This document shows positions 17,435 through 26,940 of a stretch of 64,000 nucleotides of DNA, one piece after another. The notes below the pieces were generated by a model, which saw nothing but the letters and a program-made list of their open reading frames with translations, searched no databases and was not told where the DNA came from. Each line of letters opens with the position of its first letter. Within the stretch, counting starts at the first letter, position 1. This DNA comes from Rhodoligotrophos appendicifer (GTDB lineage: Bacteria; Pseudomonadota; Alphaproteobacteria; Rhizobiales; Im1), in assembly GCF_007474605.1 (NCBI RefSeq), contig NZ_VHKL01000004.1:248001-312000 (forward strand). Direction: 5' to 3'. A program made the position numbers and the translations under genes.

Positions 17435-18793
17435 ATGAAACTGGTTATGGTGGGTTCGGGATATGTGGGACTCGTGTCGGGCGTCTGCTTCGCCGATTTC
17501 GGGTTCGATGTGGTGTGCGTCGACGTGGATGAAGCCAAGATCGCTCGGCTAGAGACCGGCGAACTGCCCATTTACGAGCCGGGACTCGACCAGTTGATGG
17601 CTGAGAATGTTTCGGCTGGTCGTCTCACATTTTCGACGGATCTCGCCACTGCTGCTGCCGATGCAGACCTGGTGTTTATCGCCGTGGGCACCCCCTCTCG
17701 CCGAGGCGATGGTGAGGCGGATCTGACCTATGTCTTCGCTGCCGCAAAAGAGGTTGCCCACGCCATCAAACCAGGCACCGTTGTCGTCATCAAATCGACG
17801 GTGGTTGTCGGCACGTGCCGAAAGGTCAGAGAGATCATCGCAGCGGAGCGGCCCGACCTGGAGTTTTCAGTCGCCTCCAACCCGGAATTTCTGAGGGAAG
17901 GCTCTGCGATCGAAGATTTCATGAGGCCCGACCGCGTCGTGATCGGCGTCCATGACAAGCGGGCCGAGGTCGCATTGCGCCGCGCCTACAGGCCTCTGTA
18001 TCTCCGCGATTCGCCGATGGTCGTGACGTCCTTGGAGAATGCCGAGATCATCAAATATGCCTCGAACGCGTTTCTTGCCTTGAAGGTCACCTTCATCAAC
18101 GAGGTTGCCGACTTGTGCGAAGCTGTTGATGGCAATGTCCAGGAGGTGGCACGGGCCATTGGGCTGGACGGCCGTATCGGATCAAAATTCCTTCATGCCG
18201 GACCGGGCTTTGGCGGCTCTTGCTTTCCGAAGGACACCAGAGCATTTGCCGCTACGGGCCACAAGCACGGCTCAAGGCTGCGTCTGATCGAGGCGGTCAT
18301 CGACATCAATGAGAGCAGGAAACGACGTCTTGCGGACCGAATCCTGGAAGAACTCGAGTCCGTCAGTCAGGCCAAGGTCGCCGTTCTCGGCGTCGCCTTC
18401 AAGCCCAATACCGACGACGTCCGTGAGGCGCCTAGCTTGGACATCATCCCGAGGCTCGTCGGCGCCGGCGTCTCGGTCGTCGCCCATGATCCCGAGGCCA
18501 GGCAGCAGGCAGAGCCGCTTCTGAAAGGAATTGGCTGGGCGGATGATGCCTATGAAGCCGCAGAGGGCGTCGATGTTGTGGTCGTGCTCACGGAATGGAA
18601 CGAATATCGCGGCTTAAACCTCCGCAAGCTTGCCTCCCGCATGCGAGGAAGAACGATGGTGGATCTGCGCAATATCTATCGCGCAGATGACCTCGCTGGC
18701 AGCGGCCTTGTGTATATCAGCATCGGCAGGCCGCGGATCGACAGTGGATCTGAGCAGTCGTCCTTCTCGGAAACCGAGCTCGTTCAGCACTAG
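17435..18793 (+). CDS. ugd: UDP-glucose 6-dehydrogenase
   Basis: 452 residues. N-terminal Rossmann motif GSGYVGLVSGVCFADFG, VGTPSRRGDGEADL, the central helix region SNPEFLREGSAIEDF, and the catalytic cysteine in GPGFGGSCFPKDTRA, followed by the second Rossmann domain (VAVLGVAFKPNTDDVREAPS). It oxidises UDP-glucose twice to UDP-glucuronate. Divergent from the epimerase gene and convergent with the EPS operon. A terminator follows at 18824-18846. Confidence 0.95.
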   Translation: MKLVMVGSGYVGLVSGVCFADFGFDVVCVDVDEAKIARLETGELPIYEPGLDQLMAENVSAGRLTFSTDLATAAADADLVFIAVGTPSRRGDGEADLTYVFAAAKEVAHAIKPGTVVVIKSTVVVGTCRKVREIIAAERPDLEFSVASNPEFLREGSAIEDFMRPDRVVIGVHDKRAEVALRRAYRPLYLRDSPMVVTSLENAEIIKYASNAFLALKVTFINEVADLCEAVDGNVQEVARAIGLDGRIGSKFLHAGPGFGGSCFPKDTRAFAATGHKHGSRLRLIEAVIDINESRKRRLADRILEELESVSQAKVAVLGVAFKPNTDDVREAPSLDIIPRLVGAGVSVVAHDPEARQQAEPLLKGIGWADDAYEAAEGVDVVVVLTEWNEYRGLNLRKLASRMRGRTMVDLRNIYRADDLAGSGLVYISIGRPRIDSGSEQSSFSETELVQH

Positions 18794-18823
18794 AGTTCCA
18801 TCTGCAAAGGCCATCGCAAGACG

Positions 18824-18846
18824 GGAGCCATATCGGCTCCTTTCTT
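18824..18846 (+). terminator. Rho-independent terminator of ugd
   Basis: GGAGCC (18824-18829) pairs with GGCTCC (18835-18840) across a 5-nt loop, followed by TTTCTT. It is 31 bases after the ugd stop codon and 9 bases before the end of the convergent gene. Confidence 0.75.
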
Positions 18847-18854
18847 ATGCAGCG

Positions 18855-20318
18855 TCAATAAGCCTGGGCGCTGACAAAGCCCTTCACGGTCGTCTTGACG
18901 AGAATTTCCATGTCGGTCGCCAATGACCAGTTCTCGATGTAATAAAGATCACAATCGACACGACGGCGCATCAGGTCTGGTGTCTGCGTCTCTCCTCTGA
19001 AGCCACTGATCTGAGCCAAGCCAGTGATCCCCGGTTTGACCTTGTGCCGGTTTGCGTATTCTTCGATCAGCTCACCGTAATACTCGTCGTGAACCATGGC
19101 GTGTGGACGCGGGCCCACCAGGGACATCTCGCCTTTCAGCACATTCCAGAGCTGGGGGAGCTCGTCGAGGCTGGTCTTGCGCAAAAGGCGCCCTAGCCGC
19201 GTAATGCGTGGATCATTCGTGGTCGCCTGGACCACATTCTCTCCATCTTCCATCACCTTCATGGTGCGGAACTTCCACACATCAATGACCTTGTGATTAA
19301 GGCCTCGGCGCTTCTGCCGGAAAAACACGGGGCCCTTACTGTCGAGCTTGATGGCCAGACAGATCAGGCTCAATACAGGGGACAGCATCACCAACAGAGC
19401 GAGACTGCTGATGCGGTCGAACAGACTTTTGAAAATGCGGCCCCAATCGTCGATGGGCCGCGTTTGCAACGCGAGCAGCCTGGTTGCACCCAGCGTGCGG
19501 ATGGACTTCACAGATGCGGCCGTCGAAAATTCCCCTGGATATAAAGATATGCCCACCGGCATCTGAGAGAACTTCAGGACGGCGGACGCGATCTCTTTTT
19601 CGGAAGAGAGAGGCAGGGCCAGTATGACTTCATCTGCGCCAGACAACCTCACTCCAGAAGTAATCTGCTCCAGCAACGCCGACTGATTCACCACTGCATG
19701 AGTGTCATAATTGTAGACCCCCGCGACGACCATCCCGGCCGGCGTGTCCGCCAACTGTCGCTGAATGGCTTCGAGGGGCGCGCCCGCGCCGACGAGTACA
19801 ACGCGCTTTGCAAATGCACCGCGCTCAAACAGGCCGCCGATCAGTCGCACGGCCAGTTTTCGCTCGAGGACCAGAAGCGTGAGGGACAGTAAAAACCACG
19901 TAATCGCCCAACCGCGGGAATAGTCCGACGACACTTTCACGACGTAGCCGACCGCTCCGACGATCAGAAACCCGATGAGAAGGCCGATGAAAAAGCGCCT
20001 GACATGTCCGGACTGCGTTCCGAACAGCTCCGCGTCGTATAGCTTCTGCTTGTGGAGCGTCACGGCGCAGACGAGAGCCCCCATGAACCCTACCCCCGCA
20101 TAGCTCGCCGTATCCGCGGATTCCTGGGCCAGATAGACATCGATGTAGAGAAGCTTCGCGACGATTGCCGAGACGACGATGATGGCCATCTCCACAGCCA
20201 TACCGATGTCCATAAGGACCTTTCGGTTGATGCCGTGGCGATTCAGGAATTCGAGGATTCCCTGCAGGCCGTAGCCCGCCTGGCCCTTCCCAGCCAATTC
20301 CTGTTCAACAATGCTCAT
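18855..20318 (-). CDS. undecaprenyl-phosphate sugar phosphotransferase (WcaJ/polyisoprenyl-phosphate hexose-1-P transferase)
   Basis: 487 residues. Five hydrophobic segments: four in the N-terminal 130 residues and one before the catalytic domain (about residue 305). The middle CoA-binding-like domain has [17 protein letters not shown]. The C-terminal bacterial sugar transferase domain shows [45 protein letters not shown] and [15 protein letters not shown]. It transfers sugar-1-phosphate (commonly glucose) from UDP-sugar to undecaprenyl phosphate and so starts EPS repeat-unit synthesis at the inner membrane. Last gene of the minus-strand EPS operon. Confidence 0.92.
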   Translation of the reverse strand: MSIVEQELAGKGQAGYGLQGILEFLNRHGINRKVLMDIGMAVEMAIIVVSAIVAKLLYIDVYLAQESADTASYAGVGFMGALVCAVTLHKQKLYDAELFGTQSGHVRRFFIGLLIGFLIVGAVGYVVKVSSDYSRGWAITWFLLSLTLLVLERKLAVRLIGGLFERGAFAKRVVLVGAGAPLEAIQRQLADTPAGMVVAGVYNYDTHAVVNQSALLEQITSGVRLSGADEVILALPLSSEKEIASAVLKFSQMPVGISLYPGEFSTAASVKSIRTLGATRLLALQTRPIDDWGRIFKSLFDRISSLALLVMLSPVLSLICLAIKLDSKGPVFFRQKRRGLNHKVIDVWKFRTMKVMEDGENVVQATTNDPRITRLGRLLRKTSLDELPQLWNVLKGEMSLVGPRPHAMVHDEYYGELIEEYANRHKVKPGITGLAQISGFRGETQTPDLMRRRVDCDLYYIENWSLATDMEILVKTTVKGFVSAQAY

Positions 20319-20365
20319 ATCGGCCCCGCTCTCCTACGCACTCTGCACTCTATCGATCGCCACTA

Positions 20366-21043
20366 TCAGTCCGCTGGAACCAGCCTCTCCATCGTTCGTA
20401 AGAAGATCTCCTGCTCATTATCCGGTCTCGTCTCCGCCTCGGAGACCACTGCCTCCTTGGAGCCCTCGGGGGCCGTCAAGTAAAGACTGGCAAGCATTCG
20501 TGGCGTCTGGAACCTCAATTCCCTCTGCACCATGGCCCTGGACTCGGGATCCAGTTCCGCCCACAGCGCCAGTGCCAGCGGGGTGCGATCCGAGCTCAGC
20601 CAGCCTTCTCTGGGGCCTGTCAGATAGGACGCGCGCAATGCGGCGACGGTTCGGTCGCTATCTTCGGCAGCGCGGTAGAGGCGAGCCATCTGAAGCCAAG
20701 CATTGGGCGATCCTGGCGCCAATTGGACGGCCCGAGCATAGGCTTCCAGTGCCGTCGCCAGCGTCGAAGAGGCTTGCGGATTGTCGCTCTCCTCCTCCTG
20801 ATCATATTTGGAAAGAAGCAAAGTGGCATAGCGCAGTTGCGCATCGCGGTTGGCCGGTTGCCAATACACGGCCCGAGCTGCTGCCGCGAGTGCAGGCGCA
20901 GTATTCGAAGGATCGGCGGCCTCGGCGATACTGGCATCAAGCATTGCCCATTCGGCGAGAGCTCTCGGAGCCGCAAGCCAAAACAATCCGCCGCTCAGAA
21001 CAAGAGCAAGCACGAGCTGAACATATGCTTTTCGGCTATTCAC
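20366..21043 (-). CDS. membrane-anchored TPR-like protein of the EPS operon
   Basis: 225 residues with an N-terminal hydrophobic segment (about 8-28, signal anchor) and helical repeats resembling tetratricopeptides, clearest at ALEAYARAVQLAPGSPNAWLQMARLYRAAED. The rest is likely periplasmic. No enzymatic motif. Its place between the tyrosine kinase and the initiating transferase suggests a scaffold in polysaccharide assembly. Start is a GTG at 21043. Confidence 0.7.
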   Translation of the reverse strand: MNSRKAYVQLVLALVLSGGLFWLAAPRALAEWAMLDASIAEAADPSNTAPALAAAARAVYWQPANRDAQLRYATLLLSKYDQEEESDNPQASSTLATALEAYARAVQLAPGSPNAWLQMARLYRAAEDSDRTVAALRASYLTGPREGWLSSDRTPLALALWAELDPESRAMVQRELRFQTPRMLASLYLTAPEGSKEAVVSEAETRPDNEQEIFLRTMERLVPAD

Positions 21044-21095
21044 CGCCTGTTACCTTCGCGAATTCCGCCATACCGCTTCAAGTCCCCGAAAGAAC

Positions 21096-23321
21096 TCAAT
21101 CGTCCTTGCCGTAATAATGGGGGTATTTTCCATAGGCATAGCCGTATCCATAGGGGCTATACCCGCTCATCTTCTTGACATTGACTTTATTCAAGGCGAC
21201 GCCTGCGATGCGATGGGCGTTGGGTCCCAGATTTCGCATGGCCGACATCACGACCTCTCGGGGGGTCTTGTCCCACTCGACCACGAGGAGGATCGAATCC
21301 ACTTCCTTCGCCAAAACGCGGGAGTCCACAACCGGCGTTATTGGAGAGCTGTCGACGATCACCAGATCGTAAAGATCACGTGCACGTCGCAGCCAGTCTC
21401 TCATCTTTGCGGATTCCAACACCTCGGCCGTGTTCTGCACGCGCTGGGAGGCCGGAAGAAAATGAAGATGCGTCTCGGGATCCTTCAACAACACAGATTC
21501 CGCCGAAACCTGCCCCACCAGGAACTCGACAAGTCCGGGTGCACTGTCTGCACCCTCGCCCAGCCAACGGTTGGTCAGCGCGGGGTGGCGCAAGTCCGCA
21601 TCCATGAGCAGTACCTTCATGCCCGTATGAGCAGCAAAGGAGGCAAGGTTCGAAGACAGGGTTGTCTTGCCTTCGGCCGGGACCGCAGAGGTGACCATGA
21701 CGACACGCGGCGGCTGGTCGATATTGGAGAGGAGGATCTCCATCTTGAGCGCCCGTATAGCTTCCGCGTAAGTCGATAGCGGTTTGTTTACGGCGAACTT
21801 CTCCGCGGGGATCACCCCCTTGTCGCTCTTCAGCTGGCTGGCGAGCATGAGCGGCACAGTCGCAAGGACGGGGAGCTTCAGGACCTCTTCGACCTGGGCG
21901 CTGGATTTGAACGAGTCGTCAAGATGCTCCGTCAGGAAGGCCAAGCCGACCCCGATCCCGCAGAAGCCAACAAAGGCAATGGCGAGTGCGAGCTTCTTAT
22001 TGGGATAGGATGCGGAGGTGGGTGCAAAGGCCTTGGCAATGATCCGTGCCTCGGGAGTTTGTAGGGTCTCTTGCTGGGAGACCTCCTTGAATCGTCCTAA
22101 GAACGCCTCGTACAGGGCCCGGTTGGCACTGGCTTCCCGTTCGAGCTCGCGGACCCTGATGGTCGCGGATTTATTGCCTTCGATCCCGCTTTGGAGTTTT
22201 TCCAAACTTTCCTGCAGGGACTCGGCTCGGGTAAGAGCAACCTCATAATCGTTCTTGATGTTGGCGACCACACGGCTCACTTCCAGGGTGATCTGGCGCT
22301 CGATATCCCCCCTCTGCGCGCGGATGTTGATCACCTGCGGATGCTTGCTGCCATAGCGGGTGGCCAGCTCCGCCTCGCGGCCAGCGATGGTTGATTGCTG
22401 TCCTCGCAGCTGCGCCACCACGTCGGACCGGATCACCGCTTCCAAAGACCGCTGGCTATTCGGCTGGCTTTGAATTTCCAAAACGCGATCATAGCGAGCC
22501 TTCGCCTCGGCCACATCTGCACTTGCGAGGACGAGTTGCTGGTTGATCTGGCCAAGCTGCTGCTCGAAAATGTCCTGGCCACCGGTGCTGATGATGTTGT
22601 TCTCTTGCTTGAACTGCTCAACAGCGTTCTCAGACACTCTGAGATTCTGCGCCAAGGCCGACAGACGCTCATTCAGCCAATCGGTCGCGAGCTTGGTCGC
22701 CTCGAATTTCGCCTCCAGCTGATCAACCAGATATTCTCCGGCAAAGGCGTTCGCAATGCGGGCGGCCTTGTCGGGGCTCTTCGCCGTGTAATTGATCACA
22801 AGCACATAAGTGCGCCCCTCACGTCTCACATCGAGACCCGTGAGGACCGCCTGCGCCAGGGAGGCCTGTTCCGGTGTAAGGGTGTCGTCCACAGGAAGCG
22901 GAGTCGCGTCACTTTTGGCTTCGGACTGAAACATGGACATGAGCCATCCAACGGGCGAGAAACCGTCGGACGTCGGTCGAAATTCCACGTCATTCGCCAA
23001 TTTAAGCTTGTCAGCAACACGAAGAGCCGTCGCGGTCGACTTGATCAACTCCACCTGACTGTCAATCGCCGCAGTATCGGCCCCCATGCCGGAGAGGACC
23101 GCCTCGGCGTCGAAGACGGCTTTACTGCGGGTATCAATCAGGATGCTGGCGGAGGCGGTATAAAGCGGTGTTGCGACCATCAGGTACAAGGAAACCAGCG
23201 CCAGCCCAACAGCAATCGTTCCAGCGATGAGCTGCCACCGGCGGCGCAACGCCCTCATTATTTCGCGGAGATCAATCTCCGCGTCCTCAACCGCTGCAAC
23301 AGTTTCGTTTTTCATCAACAT
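21096..23321 (-). CDS. polysaccharide co-polymerase with bacterial tyrosine kinase domain (Wzc/ExoP type)
   Basis: 741 residues. Wzz domain with first membrane segment at about residues 33-50, long periplasmic coiled coil (about 190-420), GNVR-type region with PEARIIAKAFAPTSASYPNK, second membrane segment near 440-460, then the kinase: Walker A SAVPAEGKTTLSSNLASFAA, Walker A' VLLMDADLRHP and Walker B LVIVDSSPITP. The C-terminus is a tyrosine cluster (eight Tyr in the last 23 residues), the usual autophosphorylation tail. It controls chain length and export together with the Wza-like lipoprotein. Member of the minus-strand EPS operon. Confidence 0.93.
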   Translation of the reverse strand: MLMKNETVAAVEDAEIDLREIMRALRRRWQLIAGTIAVGLALVSLYLMVATPLYTASASILIDTRSKAVFDAEAVLSGMGADTAAIDSQVELIKSTATALRVADKLKLANDVEFRPTSDGFSPVGWLMSMFQSEAKSDATPLPVDDTLTPEQASLAQAVLTGLDVRREGRTYVLVINYTAKSPDKAARIANAFAGEYLVDQLEAKFEATKLATDWLNERLSALAQNLRVSENAVEQFKQENNIISTGGQDIFEQQLGQINQQLVLASADVAEAKARYDRVLEIQSQPNSQRSLEAVIRSDVVAQLRGQQSTIAGREAELATRYGSKHPQVINIRAQRGDIERQITLEVSRVVANIKNDYEVALTRAESLQESLEKLQSGIEGNKSATIRVRELEREASANRALYEAFLGRFKEVSQQETLQTPEARIIAKAFAPTSASYPNKKLALAIAFVGFCGIGVGLAFLTEHLDDSFKSSAQVEEVLKLPVLATVPLMLASQLKSDKGVIPAEKFAVNKPLSTYAEAIRALKMEILLSNIDQPPRVVMVTSAVPAEGKTTLSSNLASFAAHTGMKVLLMDADLRHPALTNRWLGEGADSAPGLVEFLVGQVSAESVLLKDPETHLHFLPASQRVQNTAEVLESAKMRDWLRRARDLYDLVIVDSSPITPVVDSRVLAKEVDSILLVVEWDKTPREVVMSAMRNLGPNAHRIAGVALNKVNVKKMSGYSPYGYGYAYGKYPHYYGKDD

Positions 23322-23372
23322 CCGATTTCAGCACTCCACAGCTGAGGCGATCGGAGTTAGGCGGCCGCAATT

Positions 23373-24692
23373 CTAAAACTGAAGCCGCAGACCTACTCCG
23401 GTGTAATTTCGCGTATAATCATACTGACTAAAATTCGAGCTTCTATCAGTAAAGTCATAAAAAATATTCGCGCTGAAATTGCGGTTGACGAGATAATCAA
23501 CCTTGATTCCAGTAGTCACAAGATCGTCTTTACGACCGCTTCCTTCATAATTACTATGAATGAAACCTAAATAAGGCGAGAAGATCAAATTTCTCAACAT
23601 CTCATAGTCAGCGACGAGCCTGACAAGAGTATCCAGACGCCCGGATGCATTTGTCTGGATTGTCTCGCCGACGCGGCGCTCGGCAATCAGGTTCAATGTG
23701 AGCAGTGCGGTTGGATTGTAGAGAACCGCCGCGCGCATAGTCCAATCGCTGATATCCTTTAGATCGCCATCCTTGTAGTCCTGCACGAGATAGCCGAAGC
23801 CGAGCTCACCATGGATCAGATCGGTGATGTCGAACTCGACCCCTCCCAGCCCGGTGATGCCCTGAGAGCTTCGGTTATAACCATCCTTGTCGAAATCCCG
23901 GACATTGCCCTCGACAAGGGCAAAACCCGCGTAGCCCGGCGAGAACTCGTAAGCCCAGCGGGTCGCGGCGACATAGGTTTGACCATCACGATAATGCTGG
24001 TTCAGAGTTCCGCCTCCGACCGCGTCCACATTATCGTAGGATATCGTCGCCGCCGACCCGGCGAGTGAGCCCGAAAGCCGGTTGAAGCGCTTGTTCAGAG
24101 ACAGACCACCCTCGACATTGGTGAACGGTACCGGCTCCAGAGCATTCTGCGGCGCCTCTAACGATCCGGGCGGCTCATGATCATAGACCGCATTCGCAAA
24201 GCCCGTGATGTTGAAGTCCTGGGTTACGTCAACCCGCCAGTTCGCCTTGCCGCCGACATCCGTCCGGTTCTGGCGGGACTCGTTGAAATAGGTGTAATTA
24301 TCAAATGCTACGCTGACATTCAGCGCATGTCGGGCAAAATCCGAAACCGCCGAAACGGCACCACTCACTCTGTTCAGCCCATCGCCGATCTTGTCATGCG
24401 GCTCAGCATAAACATTGTCATCATAAATTATCGCATCTTCCAGCCACGGATAGAGGAAGAAGGACCCGACCCGACCGCCGATCGGATCATAATCCTCCTG
24501 GGGCCTGCTGCGCACGGCATTAGACTCAGCCGGGCTCTTGGAGACGACCGTATTGTTGAATACGGTCGACGCACTTCTCGTCTGAGTGGCACCAGCCACC
24601 CCACTAGATACCGCCTGCGCATGGCCGGGCTGAGCCCAAACAACCGCAAGGACGGCCCCCCCGAGCCATGCCGCGTGTTTCTTCAAACTCAT
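23373..24692 (-). CDS. outer-membrane beta-barrel protein of the EPS operon
   Basis: About 439 residues from an ATG at 24692, giving the signal peptide MSLKKHAAWLGGAVLAVVW ending AQA; an earlier ATG at 24710 is possible. After a low-complexity linker the sequence alternates polar and aromatic residues and ends YTGVGLRLQF, the C-terminal Phe typical of outer-membrane barrels. It resembles the putative beta-barrel porin family found in alphaproteobacterial EPS loci. Probable role: outer-membrane step of polysaccharide secretion, not proven. Confidence 0.8.
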   Translation of the reverse strand: MSLKKHAAWLGGAVLAVVWAQPGHAQAVSSGVAGATQTRSASTVFNNTVVSKSPAESNAVRSRPQEDYDPIGGRVGSFFLYPWLEDAIIYDDNVYAEPHDKIGDGLNRVSGAVSAVSDFARHALNVSVAFDNYTYFNESRQNRTDVGGKANWRVDVTQDFNITGFANAVYDHEPPGSLEAPQNALEPVPFTNVEGGLSLNKRFNRLSGSLAGSAATISYDNVDAVGGGTLNQHYRDGQTYVAATRWAYEFSPGYAGFALVEGNVRDFDKDGYNRSSQGITGLGGVEFDITDLIHGELGFGYLVQDYKDGDLKDISDWTMRAAVLYNPTALLTLNLIAERRVGETIQTNASGRLDTLVRLVADYEMLRNLIFSPYLGFIHSNYEGSGRKDDLVTTGIKVDYLVNRNFSANIFYDFTDRSSNFSQYDYTRNYTGVGLRLQF

Positions 24693-24756
24693 CACCGCCC
24701 CGCCGGCCAAGCAATACTCTCAAGCCATGCGCCAATACACACGCAAGACTAAATCA

Positions 24757-25104
24757 TCAGGCGTTCGGGCTGACCACACCGCCGGTCAATATGTCGGAGA
24801 TCCTGCGAAGAGCATCCCGCACGGCATCCTGGTCGCCAGAGCGAATGGCCTGACGCAGTTCCCGAAACGCGCTCCGCAGCTCGCCCAAAGGCCGCTGACG
24901 CATAGCACGCTGGGAAGAGATACCGCCATTCGTGTCGCGCTGCAGTGCAACCGACTGAACCGGCGCCCGACTCTGCCGCTCCGTGATCTTGCCGAGGCGG
25001 TCCCGGAATCCCTCCAGGGCTGTCGCCGGCGCCACTGAAGACACCGCGAGCGCCGCCGCCATCACGGCACTGCCTAAAAACATTTTCATTCGGCTCTTGG
25101 ACAT
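24757..25104 (-). CDS. small secreted protein, unknown function, first gene of the EPS suboperon
   Basis: 115 residues; signal peptide about 1-29 (SSVAPATA-LE). The mature part is basic and helical (LGELRSAFRELRQAIRSGDQ, AVRDALRRISDILTG), with no recognised domain. The tight spacing (64 bases) to the barrel gene suggests cotranscription. Function unknown. Confidence 0.65.
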   Translation of the reverse strand: MSKSRMKMFLGSAVMAAALAVSSVAPATALEGFRDRLGKITERQSRAPVQSVALQRDTNGGISSQRAMRQRPLGELRSAFRELRQAIRSGDQDAVRDALRRISDILTGGVVSPNA

Positions 25105-25560
25105 ATGTCTAACTCCCGCACAAAGTTAAAGCGATCCTGCGCACGTACGACGAACGTCTCCGCCCGCCCCTCTCATCGCTTTACCAACCTTAATACTACG
25201 CGCCTACATCTCACCGTCAAGACAAAATACCTGAAATCAGAATAAATTCTCCAGGGTCCTTTTGCACTGCTTTAAGAAAATCTGCCCTCATCAGAGGACT
25301 TATTGAAAGCAACACGAGAACTGAGTTCGTTAACAAAATCATTACAGCGAACTGTTTTAATCATCACACGCCAGATTCGAACACTAAGTTGCTATCTAAC
25401 GGAGGAAAACCGCATCGCCGGGCATCGAGACATTCAGCATCGTGACGAATCTTCTTTGAGAGCTTTTCATAATGAAAATAAATTCTGATTTCTTAACAGC
25501 GTCCCAAAAATGGGCCAGGGTGTCCCATATTGCATCGCACAATCGCGGAGGTCGCCGGCT
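25105..25560. other. 456-bp AT-rich intergenic region in the EPS locus
   Basis: Clearly more AT-rich than its surroundings and without a supported gene on either strand. It contains a perfect GAACT-G-AGTTC palindrome (25318-25328) and, at its left-gene end, two tandem TCCCA-type sites (25502-25535). Probably a regulatory region for the genes transcribed leftward from 25104. Confidence 0.5.
25502..25535. promoter_or_regulatory. two degenerate TCCCA/TGGGA sites, 21 bases apart
   Basis: TCCCA-AAAA-TGGGC at 25502-25515 (spacer 4) and TCCCA-TAT-TGCAT at 25523-25535 (right arm degenerate). The left half-sites are 21 bases apart, two helical turns. They resemble the perfect copies at 15309 and 26198. 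Confidence 0.35.
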
Positions 25561-26160
25561 CTAGAAAAACCGCTCGCCTACCCTCACCGTATCTCCTGGG
25601 AGGACGTTCACCGGCCGGTCTAGGTTGTAGGCCATTTCCGCCGATTCGTTTGCTCGGCGAATATACACAGTGCTCATATCAGCCCGATACGTATATCCGC
25701 CAGCTTTTGCGACCGCAGCCTGAAGTGTAAGACCATTGGAGTAAGGATACTCCCCAGCCGACTTTACTTCTCCATGAATGTAAAACGGCCTGTAGTTCAA
25801 AATTTCCACACTGACACTTGGATTTTTCAGGTATCCCTGCGACAGTCTGGCTCCGATCGCCTGCTCGACGTCTCGCGCGGTTTTTCCGCCGGCATTAATC
25901 TGACCCACGAGCGGCAGAGAGAAATCGCCATTGGCGTCGAGCTCAAATTCGCCGGACAAATCCTGCTCACCGAACACGATTACTCTCAGCTTGTCGCCCG
26001 AACCCAGCCGGTAAGACTGGCTCACCGGCGCCGCCGAGTTCAATCCTGCGGGGCTTGCCGTGGCCGTAGGCTGGTATGCCGCCGGGTTTCCGCCCGCGCC
26101 CATGCACCCCGCCAACGCCATGGAAAGCATGACAATTGCTGCCCGAATAGCCTTACTCAA
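25561..26160 (-). CDS. polysaccharide export lipoprotein (Wza/ExoF-like)
   Basis: 199 residues beginning with a TTG at 26160. Lipoprotein signal with lipobox LAGC (Cys 19), then the poly_export domain (YRLGSGDKLRVIVFGEQDLSG, FSLPLVGQINAGGKTARDVE) and a SLBB domain (FYIHGEVKSAGEYPYSNGLT). Much shorter than E. coli Wza, like the single-SLBB ExoF/GumB-type proteins. It would form the outer-membrane or periplasmic exit with the Wzc-like protein. A TCCCA-N3-TGGGA palindrome lies 38 bases upstream of the start. Confidence 0.92.
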   Translation of the reverse strand: MSKAIRAAIVMLSMALAGCMGAGGNPAAYQPTATASPAGLNSAAPVSQSYRLGSGDKLRVIVFGEQDLSGEFELDANGDFSLPLVGQINAGGKTARDVEQAIGARLSQGYLKNPSVSVEILNYRPFYIHGEVKSAGEYPYSNGLTLQAAVAKAGGYTYRADMSTVYIRRANESAEMAYNLDRPVNVLPGDTVRVGERFF

Positions 26161-26485
26161 AACTCGCCCTCGCCGTGGCCCAACCGGAGGATGTCAGTCC
26201 CATTTTGGGACAATCTCCTGCCCGCATGTGCATTATGGACACAAATGTGGCATACATGAGATCAATACTGACGATCCTGCAATCCTCAGCGCTATAGGAA
26301 CATATTAGAGTTCATGGTGCAACGCGATATGAGCTTATCGAGCGATCTTAGATGTATCGAATTGGCACATAATTGTCAGGGGGCCAACTAAAGCGGAGAG
26401 ACATCCGTCGGCTGATCTTTGTCATGCTGAAGAGAAAGCTAAGATTTCGAGACTAAGCAGCACTCACAAAAGGGTAAACAAACAT
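26161..26485. other. 325-bp intergenic region between exbD and the EPS export gene
   Basis: Contains the operator-like palindrome at 26197-26211 and presumably the promoter of the export gene. Near exbD a GTAAA-N6-TTTAC inverted repeat (26474-26489) overlaps the exbD stop and is followed on the minus strand by CCCTTTTG, at best a weak terminator. No gene seen. Confidence 0.45.
26197..26211. promoter_or_regulatory. palindrome GTCCCA-TTT-TGGGAC upstream of the EPS export gene
   Basis: Perfect 6-bp arms with a 3-base spacer, 37 bases before the TTG start at 26160. Same core (TCCCA-N3-TGGGA) as upstream of the winged-helix regulator. Position fits repressor or activator control of the EPS operon. 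Confidence 0.55.
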
Positions 26486-26935
26486 TTACTGTCTGCCCGC
26501 TGCGGCCGCGGCGGGATCGACGACCTCCAACTGAACCAGACCGATCTTGGTATAACCGGCTTGCCTGACGTCGTTCATGACCCCCATGACATCGCCATAG
26601 GACACCATCCGATCGGCCCGCAGGAAGACCCGTTGTTCCTTGTCCCCTTGTGTCGCCTCATTGAGCCGCGCCGCAAGCTCATCGCGGGACAGGCGGTCAT
26701 TGCCCAGGACCAACGACATGTCTGATCGAACAGAGAGAAAAACCGGTTTGTCCGGGCGCGGCTGAGGGGTCGCATTGGACATCGGCAAATCCACGGGCAC
26801 ATCCACAGTCGCCAGAGGTGCTGCCACCATGAAGACGATCAGGAGAACCAGCATTACGTCAATGAACGGCGTGACGTTGATCTCGTGGGTCTCCACCAGG
26901 TCATCGCCGCCGCTCTCGTCCAGCCTTGCTGCCAT
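26486..26935 (-). CDS. exbD: ExbD/TolR family biopolymer transport protein
   Basis: 149 residues. One membrane segment (about 20-45) contains the proton-relay Asp in VTPFIDVMLVLLIVFMVAA, followed by a periplasmic domain (VDVPVDLPMS, VFLRADRMVSYGDVMGVMND). With ExbB it uses proton flux to drive TonB-type energy transfer to the outer membrane. It follows exbB by 5 bases. No tonB in the window. Confidence 0.93.
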   Translation of the reverse strand: MAARLDESGGDDLVETHEINVTPFIDVMLVLLIVFMVAAPLATVDVPVDLPMSNATPQPRPDKPVFLSVRSDMSLVLGNDRLSRDELAARLNEATQGDKEQRVFLRADRMVSYGDVMGVMNDVRQAGYTKIGLVQLEVVDPAAAAAGRQ

Positions 26936-26940
26936 AGTGA

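Noticed and set aside
22395-23345. 316-codon open frame on the plus strand
   Set aside because: Antisense to the Wzc-like gene; low-complexity His/Arg-rich product.
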